The position numbers were made by a program, and so were the translations under genes. Below the pieces are notes generated by a model, which did no database searches, was not told the origin of the DNA, and worked only from the letters and a program-made list of their open reading frames with translations. Shown here piece by piece: positions 55,128-64,000 of a stretch of DNA of 64,000 bases. Origin of the DNA: Berberis thunbergii (Eukaryota > Streptophyta > Magnoliopsida > Ranunculales > Berberidaceae). Position 1 is the first letter of the stretch, and every line of letters starts with the position of its first letter. The stretch spans positions 1 to 64,000 of the forward strand of contig QNQO01000221.1 in assembly GCA_003290165.1 (NCBI GenBank). The letters run 5' to 3'.

Positions 55128-55179
55128 CTCCACAAGAAGGAGAGGTTGCTGAGTATTATAGGCACTTCCATATAGTAAC
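55128..55179 (-). pseudogene. Minus-strand recurring exon (unit 12)
   Basis: Reads LLYGSAYNTQQPLLLVE between a CAG acceptor and a GTAATT donor on the minus strand, open in the conserved frame. It is the last recognisable member of the array before the hAT-like insertion. Confidence 0.45.
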
Positions 55180-55276
55180 CTGATTCAAGTAGTTCAGGAA
55201 TAAAAGAGAAAAATAATAGTAAATAAGATCAAAACAATAAATTGGACATTATTTCTGAACCAGTTACTGATGCCAG

Positions 55277-56695
55277 AAAGGATGCACCGACTCTCCGAAA
55301 AACCTCCGAATCACGTGTCAAATACGTGTCAGACACGAATTCGCGCCCGACGCGTATTGGACATATGGTCAACGGTCAAAATTCGTTGACTGATTTGGAC
55401 ACGATCCAGACACGGTCCAGACTCGGCCAGACACGGTCCGGACACGGTCAGGTGCAAATAACCCCTTTTCCTCCTCTTCGATTGTTCGGTTCCTCCCTCA
55501 CAAACCCTAATCAGAGAGCAGAGAGCAGAAAGCAGAGAGAACAGAGGCATAGAGGGAGTCGCCTCGAGGGTTCGATCGATTTCGACAGAGAGGGTTCGAT
55601 CGGCCGAAAGGGTTCGTCGACTCGATGTCGTCCTCAGCATCACCATCAGTGAGAGATCGAGTCAGGGACAGAGAGAGAGATCGAGCCACACACATTCGAT
55701 ATGAGATTTCAAACCTGTGGTAGAGAGTTTCTCTTTTACTTGAGTTTCATTTCATCCTCAGAACTTGTAAATTCAAGGTGAGATCTTCGTGCCATGGTCC
55801 TTTCTCTGCTTTCTGAGGACATCCTTATGGAGATCTTCTCCAGACTGTCGATCAAGACTCTTCTCAGATGTAGGTGTGTATGCAAAACCTGGGGAGAGAG
55901 AGATCGATCCAGTGAGAGAGAGATCGAGCTAGAGACAGAAAGATAGATCAAGGGTGGTCACTGGACGGAGCTAGAGAGAGAGGGAGCTCGCAAGGAGATG
56001 ATGTCGTCCTCAGCAGGTACCTTTCTTCTTTCATTTTTTTTTCTGTGATTTTCTTCTATCAGTCTATGCATCATTCTCCTCTCGAATTTCTTCTCTGATT
56101 CATCTCTGATTTTCTTTTCTGCTTTGATTTTTTTTCTTTTTTGACTGAGTATTGTGCTGATATTGCAACACACATCCTGATTTTGTTCTACTCTGATTCA
56201 TGTCTGATTGAACACACATTCTCAAAGTTTTTTCTACTTCTTCCATATTCTGATTTCATGAATACGAGACTCTCTGTGTCTCTGATATTTGAGGATGTGT
56301 GTTCTTCCAACACTAGTAGAATAAAACAATGAGTATTGTGCTGATTTTCTGCAGATTTTTGTACTTCAACTGCAAAGAATAAAAAAATAGATTAGCATTT
56401 AGCAAAGAATGAGTATTTCAAGCAGTGAATCAATATTGCAAATAATGAGTTTTTACATTCTCAAATGCTTATGCTTTATGAGTATGACTTGAGCTTGACT
56501 TTATGATGCATTTGAAATTTGAATGTATGAATGTTTTATTGATATGTATGGATTGTTCATTATTATTATTTATAATTTATGTTCATATGAGTTACAAAAA
56601 AATATATTAAAAAATAAGTTTGACCGTGTCGCCGAGTCCTATTTTTTTGAAAATTGCCGAGTCGCCATGTCCGAGTCCGAGTCCGTGCATCCTTG
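55277..56695 (+). mobile_element. hAT-like DNA transposon with captured F-box fragment
   Basis: A 1419-base element with terminal inverted repeats AAAGGATGCACCGACTC (left) and, on the minus strand, CAAGGATGCACGGACTC (right), flanked by the perfect eight-base duplication GATGCCAG (55269-55276 and 56696-56703). Sub-terminal repeats of GACACGGTCC type lie at 55385-55460 and CCGAGTC type at 56630-56690. Eight-base duplications and sub-terminal repeats fit the hAT superfamily. It has no transposase. Its centre contains GA-rich sequence and a piece of a host F-box gene. Confidence 0.85.
55794..55946 (+). pseudogene. F-box domain fragment captured by the transposon
   Basis: ATG 55794 opens a frame of 50 codons. 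Residues 5-34 read LLSEDILMEIFSRLSIKTLL then RCRCVCKTW, the start of a plant F-box domain (L-P/S-x-D-[IL]-[IL]-x-x-[IL]-[LF]-x-R-L-P-[VI]-K-[ST]-L, ending C-K-x-W). F-box proteins link SCF ubiquitin ligases to substrates through SKP1. After KTW the sequence turns into GA-rich low complexity and stops at TAG 55944-55946. The rest of the F-box and all substrate-binding repeats are missing. It lies inside a transposon, so it is a captured gene fragment. Confidence 0.8.
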
Positions 56696-56703
56696 GATGC
56701 CAG

Positions 56704-57188
56704 CTATGACCTCTGTGCTTTCTCAACACCTCTCAAACATGAGTTTCATCCATCTACACCACTTGTGATAAGAAATTTGGGGTGAGTCTGTAGCTTCACA
56801 AAAATCACAGTTGCTGACGATAGCTGATACTGCACTTACAGAGGCATATCAATGAATGTGAATCTCAGCCGATTACTGATCAGTTCAAATTTGTTGTTTG
56901 TAGACGTGGAAATAGGCTATGATTTTAGCAAAGAACTGCAATTTCCTGTTTGTAGATGTGGAAATCTTTGCAGTTTCAGAGGTGGAATATACTTTTATGT
57001 GGCTTTCCAGTTGAGATCATGGATATGTGATCTATTCCATCCATATATGTTAAAGGACATCCACTATAGAAGGCGAAGGGTCTACACATTTAAACGTGTG
57101 AACAATTGCACAAGGATCAAGGAAGTCTTGAGAATTAATGAATGATGTGCAATATATTTACACCAAACAACAAATTTCATATTCCTCA
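56704..57188 (+). other. Flank right of the hAT-like element
   Basis: Array-like or unrelated AT-rich sequence. It contains a short open frame at 56852-57145 with two imperfect copies of a TTGTAGACGTGGAAAT-type segment, without any recognised domain. I do not call it a gene. Confidence 0.35.
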
Positions 57189-58058
57189 ATGTTGAAATAT
57201 GGTGTAAGCGGGTGTAATAAAGCCTATTAAGTAAAACCCCATAATATTAGTTAGGGAATTATTAGCTATTAGGGTTAGCTTGGTTAAGTTGCCAAAGTGC
57301 TCATTTTGTATGACACAAACAAAAACAGAGAGATACGCAGAAGACAAAGCGTGGAAGATGACAATAAGAGAACGAAAGAGGTTGAAGCCATCGAAGGATG
57401 GATGATATCGAGAAGTCTCTTGGATGCAAACATGGAACAAGAGAGACTCCGCAGAGAAGAAAAGAGACTCAAGAGAGAGGAGGATTAGAATAACAAACTA
57501 GCAGGGTTGCATGGAACTGGCAGAGATTGAGAAGTCGGAAAGAGAAGGCAGTGGAGAGAAATGAAGAAAATCGACCTGAAGATTGCGAGACTCCTCTCAG
57601 CCAACGAGTACCCACAAGGGGTAATCGGCAGCCTCCATGGACCACACGACACCACTGGCAACCACCATGCCTCCAAGACTACCAGTGACGACACACCACC
57701 TGGTAGGTCAATTAGCTCAGCCGATAGTCCCCTCCCCTCCCCAGTGGTCCTCTCTACACTCTCCGGAAATACGTCCTATTCCCCACCGCCTCAAACCACA
57801 ACCACCATCCGCACAACCCCCTCGACCCTCAGTCATCCCCCACCATCTTGAGAGGCCCCCAACCACAACAACCCCCTTTATATACCTCTCCCTAGGCTCG
57901 CTCTTTCTTTGAATCCCTACACTGTTACCAACCTGAACAATTCCTACCAAACCCATGGACATGCAGTTTTCAATCCCAGATTGGATATCTGATTGATTCC
58001 TACCTTCCTTCCACAATACAACTTCCAACTTAACCTGTTTACCCTTAGCAACCTAACA
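57189..58058 (-). mobile_element. Minus-strand LTR remnant with TATA box
   Basis: On the minus strand an LTR-like start TGTTAGGTTGCTAAGGG at 58058 is preceded by the purine tract AGGCGGGGG, and a promoter motif TATATAAAGGGGG lies near 57884-57872. The left end is not resolved. 57300-57560 encodes a charged stretch (MEQERLRREEKRLKREE on the plus strand) that may belong to an older element's gag. The internal region that should lie to its right is replaced by the LTR at 58067. Confidence 0.5.
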
Positions 58059-58066
58059 CCCCCGCC

Positions 58067-59754
58067 TGATAGGGACATAATTAGACTATTTTTAGTACCA
58101 TATTTCTATATATATTTTAGCTATTACTTATTAATTATTGTACTAATTGTTATTTCATGTATGTATAGGTTTCCAATTACAATATTTTAAAATAAAAGCA
58201 AATTGGCAATTTAGGAATTTTAATTGCAAAAGGAAATCACACAAACAAGGAACCCACACCAACAAGGAAACCACAAAAAAAAAAGAAAACAAGAATAAAA
58301 AGGGGTCGATACCTGACTTTGAGAGATCATCCATCCACAACCTCCACAACAAGCCCTGACCTTCCACAACCATCGTCGTCCTCTTTCACAACAACCATCA
58401 AGCCCATCATCCTGAACCCACCATCACCGTCCTCATCCACAGCCGCAGCCATTATCGTCCTCCATCTCTGTCTCAGTTCATCATCCAGCACAACATCCTC
58501 GCCAACACCCATCATCAACCATCGATCGACCCTTCATCGTCCTCTCATCACCATCGCAGACTTCTCTTCACCATCATCCACGCATCCATCCACAGCCTCC
58601 ACCATCATCGATAAACCATCGTTTCAGTCCTTCGCTCTCTCTCTATCCCTGATCGTCGCCAACCCTAAACCCATCGCCACCGTCTTCATCTATTTCTCAG
58701 CCGATCGTCGCCCTTTCCGTCGCCACACATTCGCAGTCCAATCTCACAGCAAAAGCAAAGATCGAGAAGCAATAGAGGTGAAGTAGATTGCGAAGGAGCA
58801 GATTGCGTGAGGAAGGTGAAGGAAGAGATATCGTGCTATTCACACCCCAGTTTCCACTAGTACCACCACGGACAGGCGACAACGTTCCTTCTAATCTCTT
58901 TCTCTTATTTTTAGTTTGATATTAATTATGTATTGTTATTCGAACATAATTAATATGTCTAGCTAAACTCCTCTTAGTTAGGGGTGGATTCGAAGCCCCG
59001 AACATGCGCTTTATAAATTAATTGAATTTAATCTTCCTTGCTATTAGTGATTGTGTTTTGCTTAACTGCTTTATAGAAAAAAGTTCTTTGTATGTTTGTT
59101 AATGTGGCCAACTTAGTAAGCATGCTAGGATCTGGGGCTAGAGTATAGGAGAGTTTCACCTAATTGTTATGATTCTGTACTCAAAAGTAGTAAATACCAA
59201 GGAACGTTGATAAGGTTAAGTAGAAACCTAGGCAAGAACAAGATGCTGATCATACTTTTAATTGCCTAGTCAGTGTTCATATTTTGCACAAAACTTAATG
59301 ATCTTAGATTGTTGTCTAACTTGCGATTCCTGTTTAGATAGCTTGATAAGAACAGTTTGAAAGCGACAATTTAATTCAACAAACTTGGGAAAATAATAAG
59401 ATTAATGCAGTGCGATCATGGTTAGTCTTGGACATTGTCTCTCACGAGTTAGCAAGTGATTATTGAAGATTGATTTATAAGCATATGTTTGGTGTATGGA
59501 TATAAACCCTTAGCTAATTTCTCATCTTTGCCATCCCTTTAGTTTTATTAACTTTACAGTAATTTTATATTCATAGTTTAATTTAGAAAATCCAATCCCC
59601 TTATATTTAATTAATTAGGTTGTTAGTTGTCGTTTAGTTATTATTAGTGTTAATTGACAAACCCTCTAATCCCCGGTCTAGAACGATCTTACTTATTCTA
59701 TACTACAATCACAAAGCAGGATATTAAGTTGTGTGCTACTAAAATAGCGCATCA
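58067..59754 (+). repeat. Gypsy-type LTR, plus strand (1.7 kb)
   Basis: Starts TGATAGGGACATAATTAG and ends ATAGCGCATCA, followed by ACTTTTGGCTCCGGTACC, a degraded form of the TTTTGGCGCCGTTGCC primer region usual after long plant Gypsy LTRs. Its C-rich part (58320-58790) can be read as a 155-residue frame without domain, which I reject as a gene. The internal region of this element is absent. Confidence 0.65.
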
Positions 59755-59759
59755 ACTTT

Positions 59760-60815
59760 TGGCTCCGGTACCTGCAAGCGTTCTCTTCTCCCTAACTGGC
59801 TCTGGTACCTGCAAGAAGACAGAGAAAGGGTGAGGAAACAATGAGATAAGAAACGACGAAAGGAGAGGAGCGGTGGTGCTCTGTCGCGAGCTATGTTTTG
59901 TGGTGGCTGATGGCGTGGTTGCGTGGTCTATTGTGATGCAGAAGTAGAGAGAGAGAGAAGTGGAGGAGGGATAGACCGTGGAGAAGAGAGGAAAACATGA
60001 AGGAGGGTGGATGCGAGGGGTGAAAACAGGGACTTGCTCCCTGTTTCTCCTTTGTTCTGTGCGCGCGGTGGTGGTGCTTGGGTGATGGTGGCTGTGAGAG
60101 AGAGAGAAACGGCGAGATGAAGGGTGATGGTGAAGCTCGGTGGCAAGGTGAGGTTTGTAACGTGAAACAGGGTTGTCACGCCCCTGTTTCACCGTGGTTA
60201 GTGGCGGTGGTTGTAGCTCGGTGGTGGTGGTGGCTGTGTGGCGTGATGACTTGAAACAGGGTTGTCACGACCCTGTTTCAGTGGGACGAAGGAGGAGGTG
60301 GTTGTTGGCTGGGAGAACGAAAAAGAAACGATGAGATGAAGGGTGATGACGGGATTATCGCACTGTCGGCTCTCCTATCGAGCGAGGATTGCCAGCAGGG
60401 TGGATTGGTGTGGTGGCTGGAAAAGAGAGGAGGGGAGAAGGAACGTGGAAGAAGATAGAAGAGTTTCTCCAAACTAGGGAAAGCTAAATATGGTTCTCCT
60501 ATTTTCTTGGGCTTGGGTTCTCCAAAAGGCATTGGGCTTGGGTTTTTAGGTTAGCATTTTGGGTTTGAGCTTAGGTTAAATTAGGTGGACCTAGGTTTAT
60601 TAGGGTTAGGTTTAGATATGTGACCCTCTACTTTGTACCACCGCTAGAATTGACCAATTGTCATTCATTAAATTGTCGCCTTAATACGATTTCATCGTTC
60701 ACACTCAAATTCCTACAAAGACATGAAAACGAAATAATTATTTTAAAATATAATAATCAAAGCACTAACATATATAAATTAAGAAACATATTATGTAATA
60801 ATTACGTGAATATCA
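59760..60815 (-). repeat. Partial Gypsy LTR, minus strand, 3' side of the element to the right
   Basis: On the minus strand it starts TGATATTCACG at 60815 and is homologous to the solo LTR 45325-47223 for about 1 kb, then breaks at about 59804 where the plus-strand LTR's primer region begins. GGCTCCGGTACCTGCAAG (59760) and GGCTCTGGTACCTGCAAG (59799) occur as a close pair at the junction. The copies of the GCCCCTGTTTCA-type segment near 60180 and 60275 are an internal tandem repeat. Confidence 0.7.
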
Positions 60816-63800
60816 AATACTCCCAAACCTATATTTTGCTAGTCCTCGAGCAAAACAATAAAAATAAAAATTTAACTCACTTTCGCAGGAATCATCGGTT
60901 GCACTTACCTTAAACGTGCCACAAGGCTTTAAACTCCTAGATTACCTCTAGTGGACGAGTTATAGTCTCGTGAGGGTTTCCAGAAATGTTACCCACAAAC
61001 ATTATGACTCAATAAATTTCCAAAACATGGTAACTCGATCTATTATCTTCAGAGTAAGAATCTAATTGCCAAAATTTTGAAAACAGCTAACAGCCTCACA
61101 ATATATCAAAGAATCTCACAACAATTTAATAATACCCAAAGGTTAAATAAATTTCATCAATAATTATTCCCAACTCGAAGTGTGTGTGCATGGCCTTATC
61201 AACATAATTTTATTTTTCTCAGCAAAGATACGACTAGATAACCTTTGAATTGTACGCTTCGACTACAAATCTCTCTTGTCACTCAGAAATCAATCACTCC
61301 GAGATTGGTTAGTTATCACTCAGTTTATTTGTGAGAAAGAGAATAAATTATGGAAAGACAAACATCTCACATATAATAATCATGAAAAAAAGACGGACTT
61401 TTCAAGGAATGAAATGAATATGATCTCATGGACAGGAATAGCAATTACTTTGAGAATGTTGAATCACAGGCCATAGTTCTTGTTTATTTAATCTCCACGT
61501 TTATGAACCAAACTTTTACTTAAGATCAATTAGGTCTTTATTAGGTTGTAATGAGGCTAAGATTTTGGCTAACAAAAATGGAAAATGATACGAGAAAATT
61601 CTCTGAGAATGGATACACCCTTTAATCAGCACGTGGGGCTCTAAAGAATAAACAAATGTTGTACACCATTAATTTTTCTTCCTTCGAAATTCTTCTTCAT
61701 ATATCTTTTTTTTTCTTTTTCTTTCTTGTATACATGCTTTCCCCTTCTGCACAATAAAATATTTCAGTCCCGAGGATTCATGGAATATTTAATTTCAACT
61801 CTTTTTATTTGCCCATTTCAAAAATACATCAACCATACACATTCTCAGAGACATTGGGTAAGGATAAAAATAATATGGGATCTTACTCCTTAATTGTAGT
61901 AGGTAATGGATATGGGGTTAGCAAAGAAAATGTTTATTCAAAGGCTTAAAGGGCTACAAACGGATATTTATCATTGGGTAGGCTAAAAACGGTTCAAAGA
62001 AAAAAATGCCTATATCACTTCTTAAGCTCTAGTCAGTATTATGACATCTCAACTAAATAAATCAATAAGTTCTAGTGTAATAATTCAATTTTAACGACAT
62101 TCTCAAAACATCAATAAAAGAAACAAGAATAATGAGATCATCAACGAGAAAATGCGAAGTTAAGAAAAGTCAGAGTTTATTTAATAACCCTCAAGAAAAA
62201 TAGAATGTCTCAAAACTCACAAGGGTTAAGTCTCCACTATTATTCTAAGGTTTTCTAGTTAATATCTTACTGATTAATTTCAAATCATGCTAAATCGACT
62301 TATAGTGCAAGAATTTTCGAGTCGATAAATCACATGAAATATATTTAACTTAAAGATAATACCAAACCTTATGTTTTCTTATTGATATACAAAAGTGACA
62401 AGTGAAAGCATGTATTCCTCAAATTTAAAGGCATACTTGAAAGCACATCCTCTTCATTGGAAATAAACTTAGATTTTGAATGCATTTTCAAATCGAAAAT
62501 TTTCACATAGTCATAATTAACTATGTATTTAATGGAGATTGAGTAGAATACAATAGTCAATTGTGAAATACATTTCATTTCAAAAATTTCAAAGAATGCA
62601 GAAAAAAAAAACTCTTAAACCTCACCCCAAACCTAAACCAAACATTGTCCTCAATGTATTAAATGACGATCATGACAAATGTAGGAAAAAGAAAAGATGA
62701 GAGTTAAAGTGATATTACCATGGGAAAGTTTTTACCAATTTCGACGAAATCTTCCACCAATGAACGCTCAGAGACAATAAGAACTATGGACTCATTATGA
62801 TAAATTGATAAAAACAATACAGGAAACAAATGAAAAAAAATAAAAAAGAATAAAAAAAATTACATGTATCAGTTGTAGGTAAAAATTGTTACGGAGCTAA
62901 CGAGTATGAGTGAAATGCAACTAGAAAGAACTCGAAAATCAATCCAGACTAACCATAATGACACAACTGAAGCTAGGCTGCCTCCTAGGAGCGCTTGGTT
63001 TAACGTCGTCAGCCCGACATATATTCTCCCTCATGAATGATATATCATGAAGTGACGAGGAAGAACATAGGGAACATTCACTTCCAAACCTAGTCTATGA
63101 TATATACGAGTCAAAAGGGTTATGGAATCGTATACCAACAACCTGAAAAGTTGAGGATCAGTCCACTCAAAAATAGCAACCACATGTGACACAAGATATA
63201 CTAGCACATCCCAAAAGTGGCAAGGACACAATCTAAAATCATATAGAAATTGTAAAGAAGCTCGCATTCCTTGGAAGTCAGTAGGGATCTTAAACATGAA
63301 TGGGTCGCAAGTAGTGATATGCAACAAAGGATCCTCCCTTACTCCTAAAATGGAACATCTTAAGTCTGGTTCCAAATCAGAAGATTGGATAATTTTCACA
63401 TCAGGATGGTGAAAATTGAAATCCTCACTCAGAAACATGGGATCCACATAATTAGCCCTGGTCAATGGAAATGTGATGCAGGTAGATGTAACTATAGATA
63501 TATCAGGTGGTACAGGCTCATCACATGAATCACACAAAAATGTTGGGCTGGATAGCTCAACAACACCCCCAACCTTAGAGTTGACACTACTTATGGATTG
63601 CTCTCTTTTACTAGATATATCTCCCGACTTCTTTGGGACAACCTGTTTTGAATTCAATATAAATGAACTAATAACAGGCAAAGTATCATCAGTACTTGAA
63701 AAACATACCTAGGGGCGTCAGGTAATTGTTTAAGGTCAAGCTTAGGTGACTCGAATGATGGGACTAGTTTTGACTCACTGAGTGGAAGAGGCTTCACTTT

Positions 63801-64000
63801 AGACTCCATTTATAACTAGGATCCAAAATGGGGACTGAGTCAAGCAAATCATTGACTTCCCTAATGGAATAATCGACATCAAAGTCTAAACTAGAATGAG
63901 TCAAACAAGCCTCTAAATGGTCATGTGTATCATGAAAACAGTCAAGGGGGGACTCTAAAGAATGTTCACAGTTTGATTCTATGCACGAGTCACTAGGAAG
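60816..64000 (-). mobile_element. Gypsy-type internal region, minus strand, runs off the window
   Basis: Minus-strand signatures of long plant Gypsy elements: CTCGAGGACTAGCAAAATATAG next to the LTR (60835-60856) and CATTGAGGACAATGTTTGG near 62640-62660, both typical of the stretch between pol and the 3' LTR. Between 60860 and 63000 there is no coding, only AT-rich sequence. The coding remnant starts at 63031. The 5' part lies beyond 64000. Confidence 0.75.
63031..64000 (-). pseudogene. Gypsy polyprotein remnant
   Basis: In minus-strand order: acidic region with LEACLTHSSLDFDVDYSI, then KPLPLSESKLVPSFESPKLD and LKQLPDAPRYVF, the segment that sits just before RT in Athila/Tat-like Gypsy polyproteins, with a frame change near 63690-63710. 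The 216-codon frame 63031-63681 starts PVISSFILN, which continues that segment, and then becomes sequence unlike RT (SPTFLCDSCDEPVPPDISIV and so on). RT, RNase H and integrase are absent. The element is therefore a deleted derivative; what the C-terminal 180 residues are is unknown. Confidence 0.65.

Noticed and set aside
55242..55652. 136-residue frame at the left of the hAT-like element
   Set aside because: It starts in the host flank, crosses the inverted repeat and sub-terminal repeats, and has no domain.
56852..57145. 97-residue plus-strand frame with some Cys
   Set aside because: No match to the small Cys-rich family, contains an imperfect internal duplication, and no promoter or homologous copy is seen.
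58319..58786. 155-residue Ser/Thr/Pro/His-rich frame
   Set aside because: Lies within a Gypsy-type LTR in a C-rich stretch; composition alone explains the frame.
1..64000. tRNA and rRNA genes
   Set aside because: No cloverleaf or rRNA segment was noticed by eye; the tRNA-like words seen are retrotransposon primer sites. A tRNA scan was not possible here.

Overview
This is a plant nuclear sequence, most likely from a eudicot. It is AT-rich, it has no prokaryotic gene organisation, and it is filled with plant-type transposable elements: Ty1/Copia and Ty3/Gypsy LTR elements, an RTE-type LINE, an L1-type ORF1 fragment, a Harbinger-like MITE and a hAT-like element. The species cannot be named from the sequence alone.

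The only host-gene signal that repeats in an organised way is a tandem array running from about 5.5 to 44 kb, with relics at 52-55 kb. Each unit carries a small plus-strand gene for a Cys-rich protein of about 107 residues (core motif near RRPYHRNCSCALH), recognisable at ten places. Three copies are open (6446, 15875, 39037). The other seven carry nonsense codons, frameshifts, a lost start or a truncation. Downstream in each unit, on the minus strand and converging on the small gene, lie exon-sized blocks with AG/GT borders and a conserved reading frame. They look like the decayed remains of a second, multi-exon gene that was duplicated together with the first. I do not recognise either family with certainty.

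Layout. 1-5.5 kb: Copia A, a rearranged internal-LTR-internal arrangement with frameshifts. 5.5-9.8 kb: array copies 1 and 2. 9.83-13.74 kb: Copia B, short LTRs and an internal deletion fusing integrase to reverse transcriptase, with a LINE fragment inside. 13.7-35.9 kb: array copies 3 to 9, including a MITE at 22.4 kb and an RTE LINE at 26-27.6 kb. 35.97-37.58 kb: a non-autonomous LTR element with a higher-order minisatellite. 38-40.4 kb: copy 10. 40.46-43.68 kb: minus-strand Copia C, truncated at its 3' end. 43.8-44.9 kb: L1-type ORF1 fragment. 45.3-47.2 kb: solo LTR with a perfect target duplication. 47.2-50.6 kb: Gypsy relic. 50.65-52.2 kb: a minus-strand relative of the non-autonomous LTR element. 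52.2-55.2 kb: decayed array units. 55.28-56.70 kb: hAT-like transposon carrying an F-box gene fragment. 57-64 kb: colliding Gypsy LTRs and a minus-strand Gypsy internal region.

Nothing indicates that the genes form an operon or a pathway. The biological story is birth and death of a two-gene cassette under heavy transposon bombardment. The three open small genes are also the ones that keep a good TATA-like box. All transposon coding regions described here are broken, except the truncated LINE reading frame.
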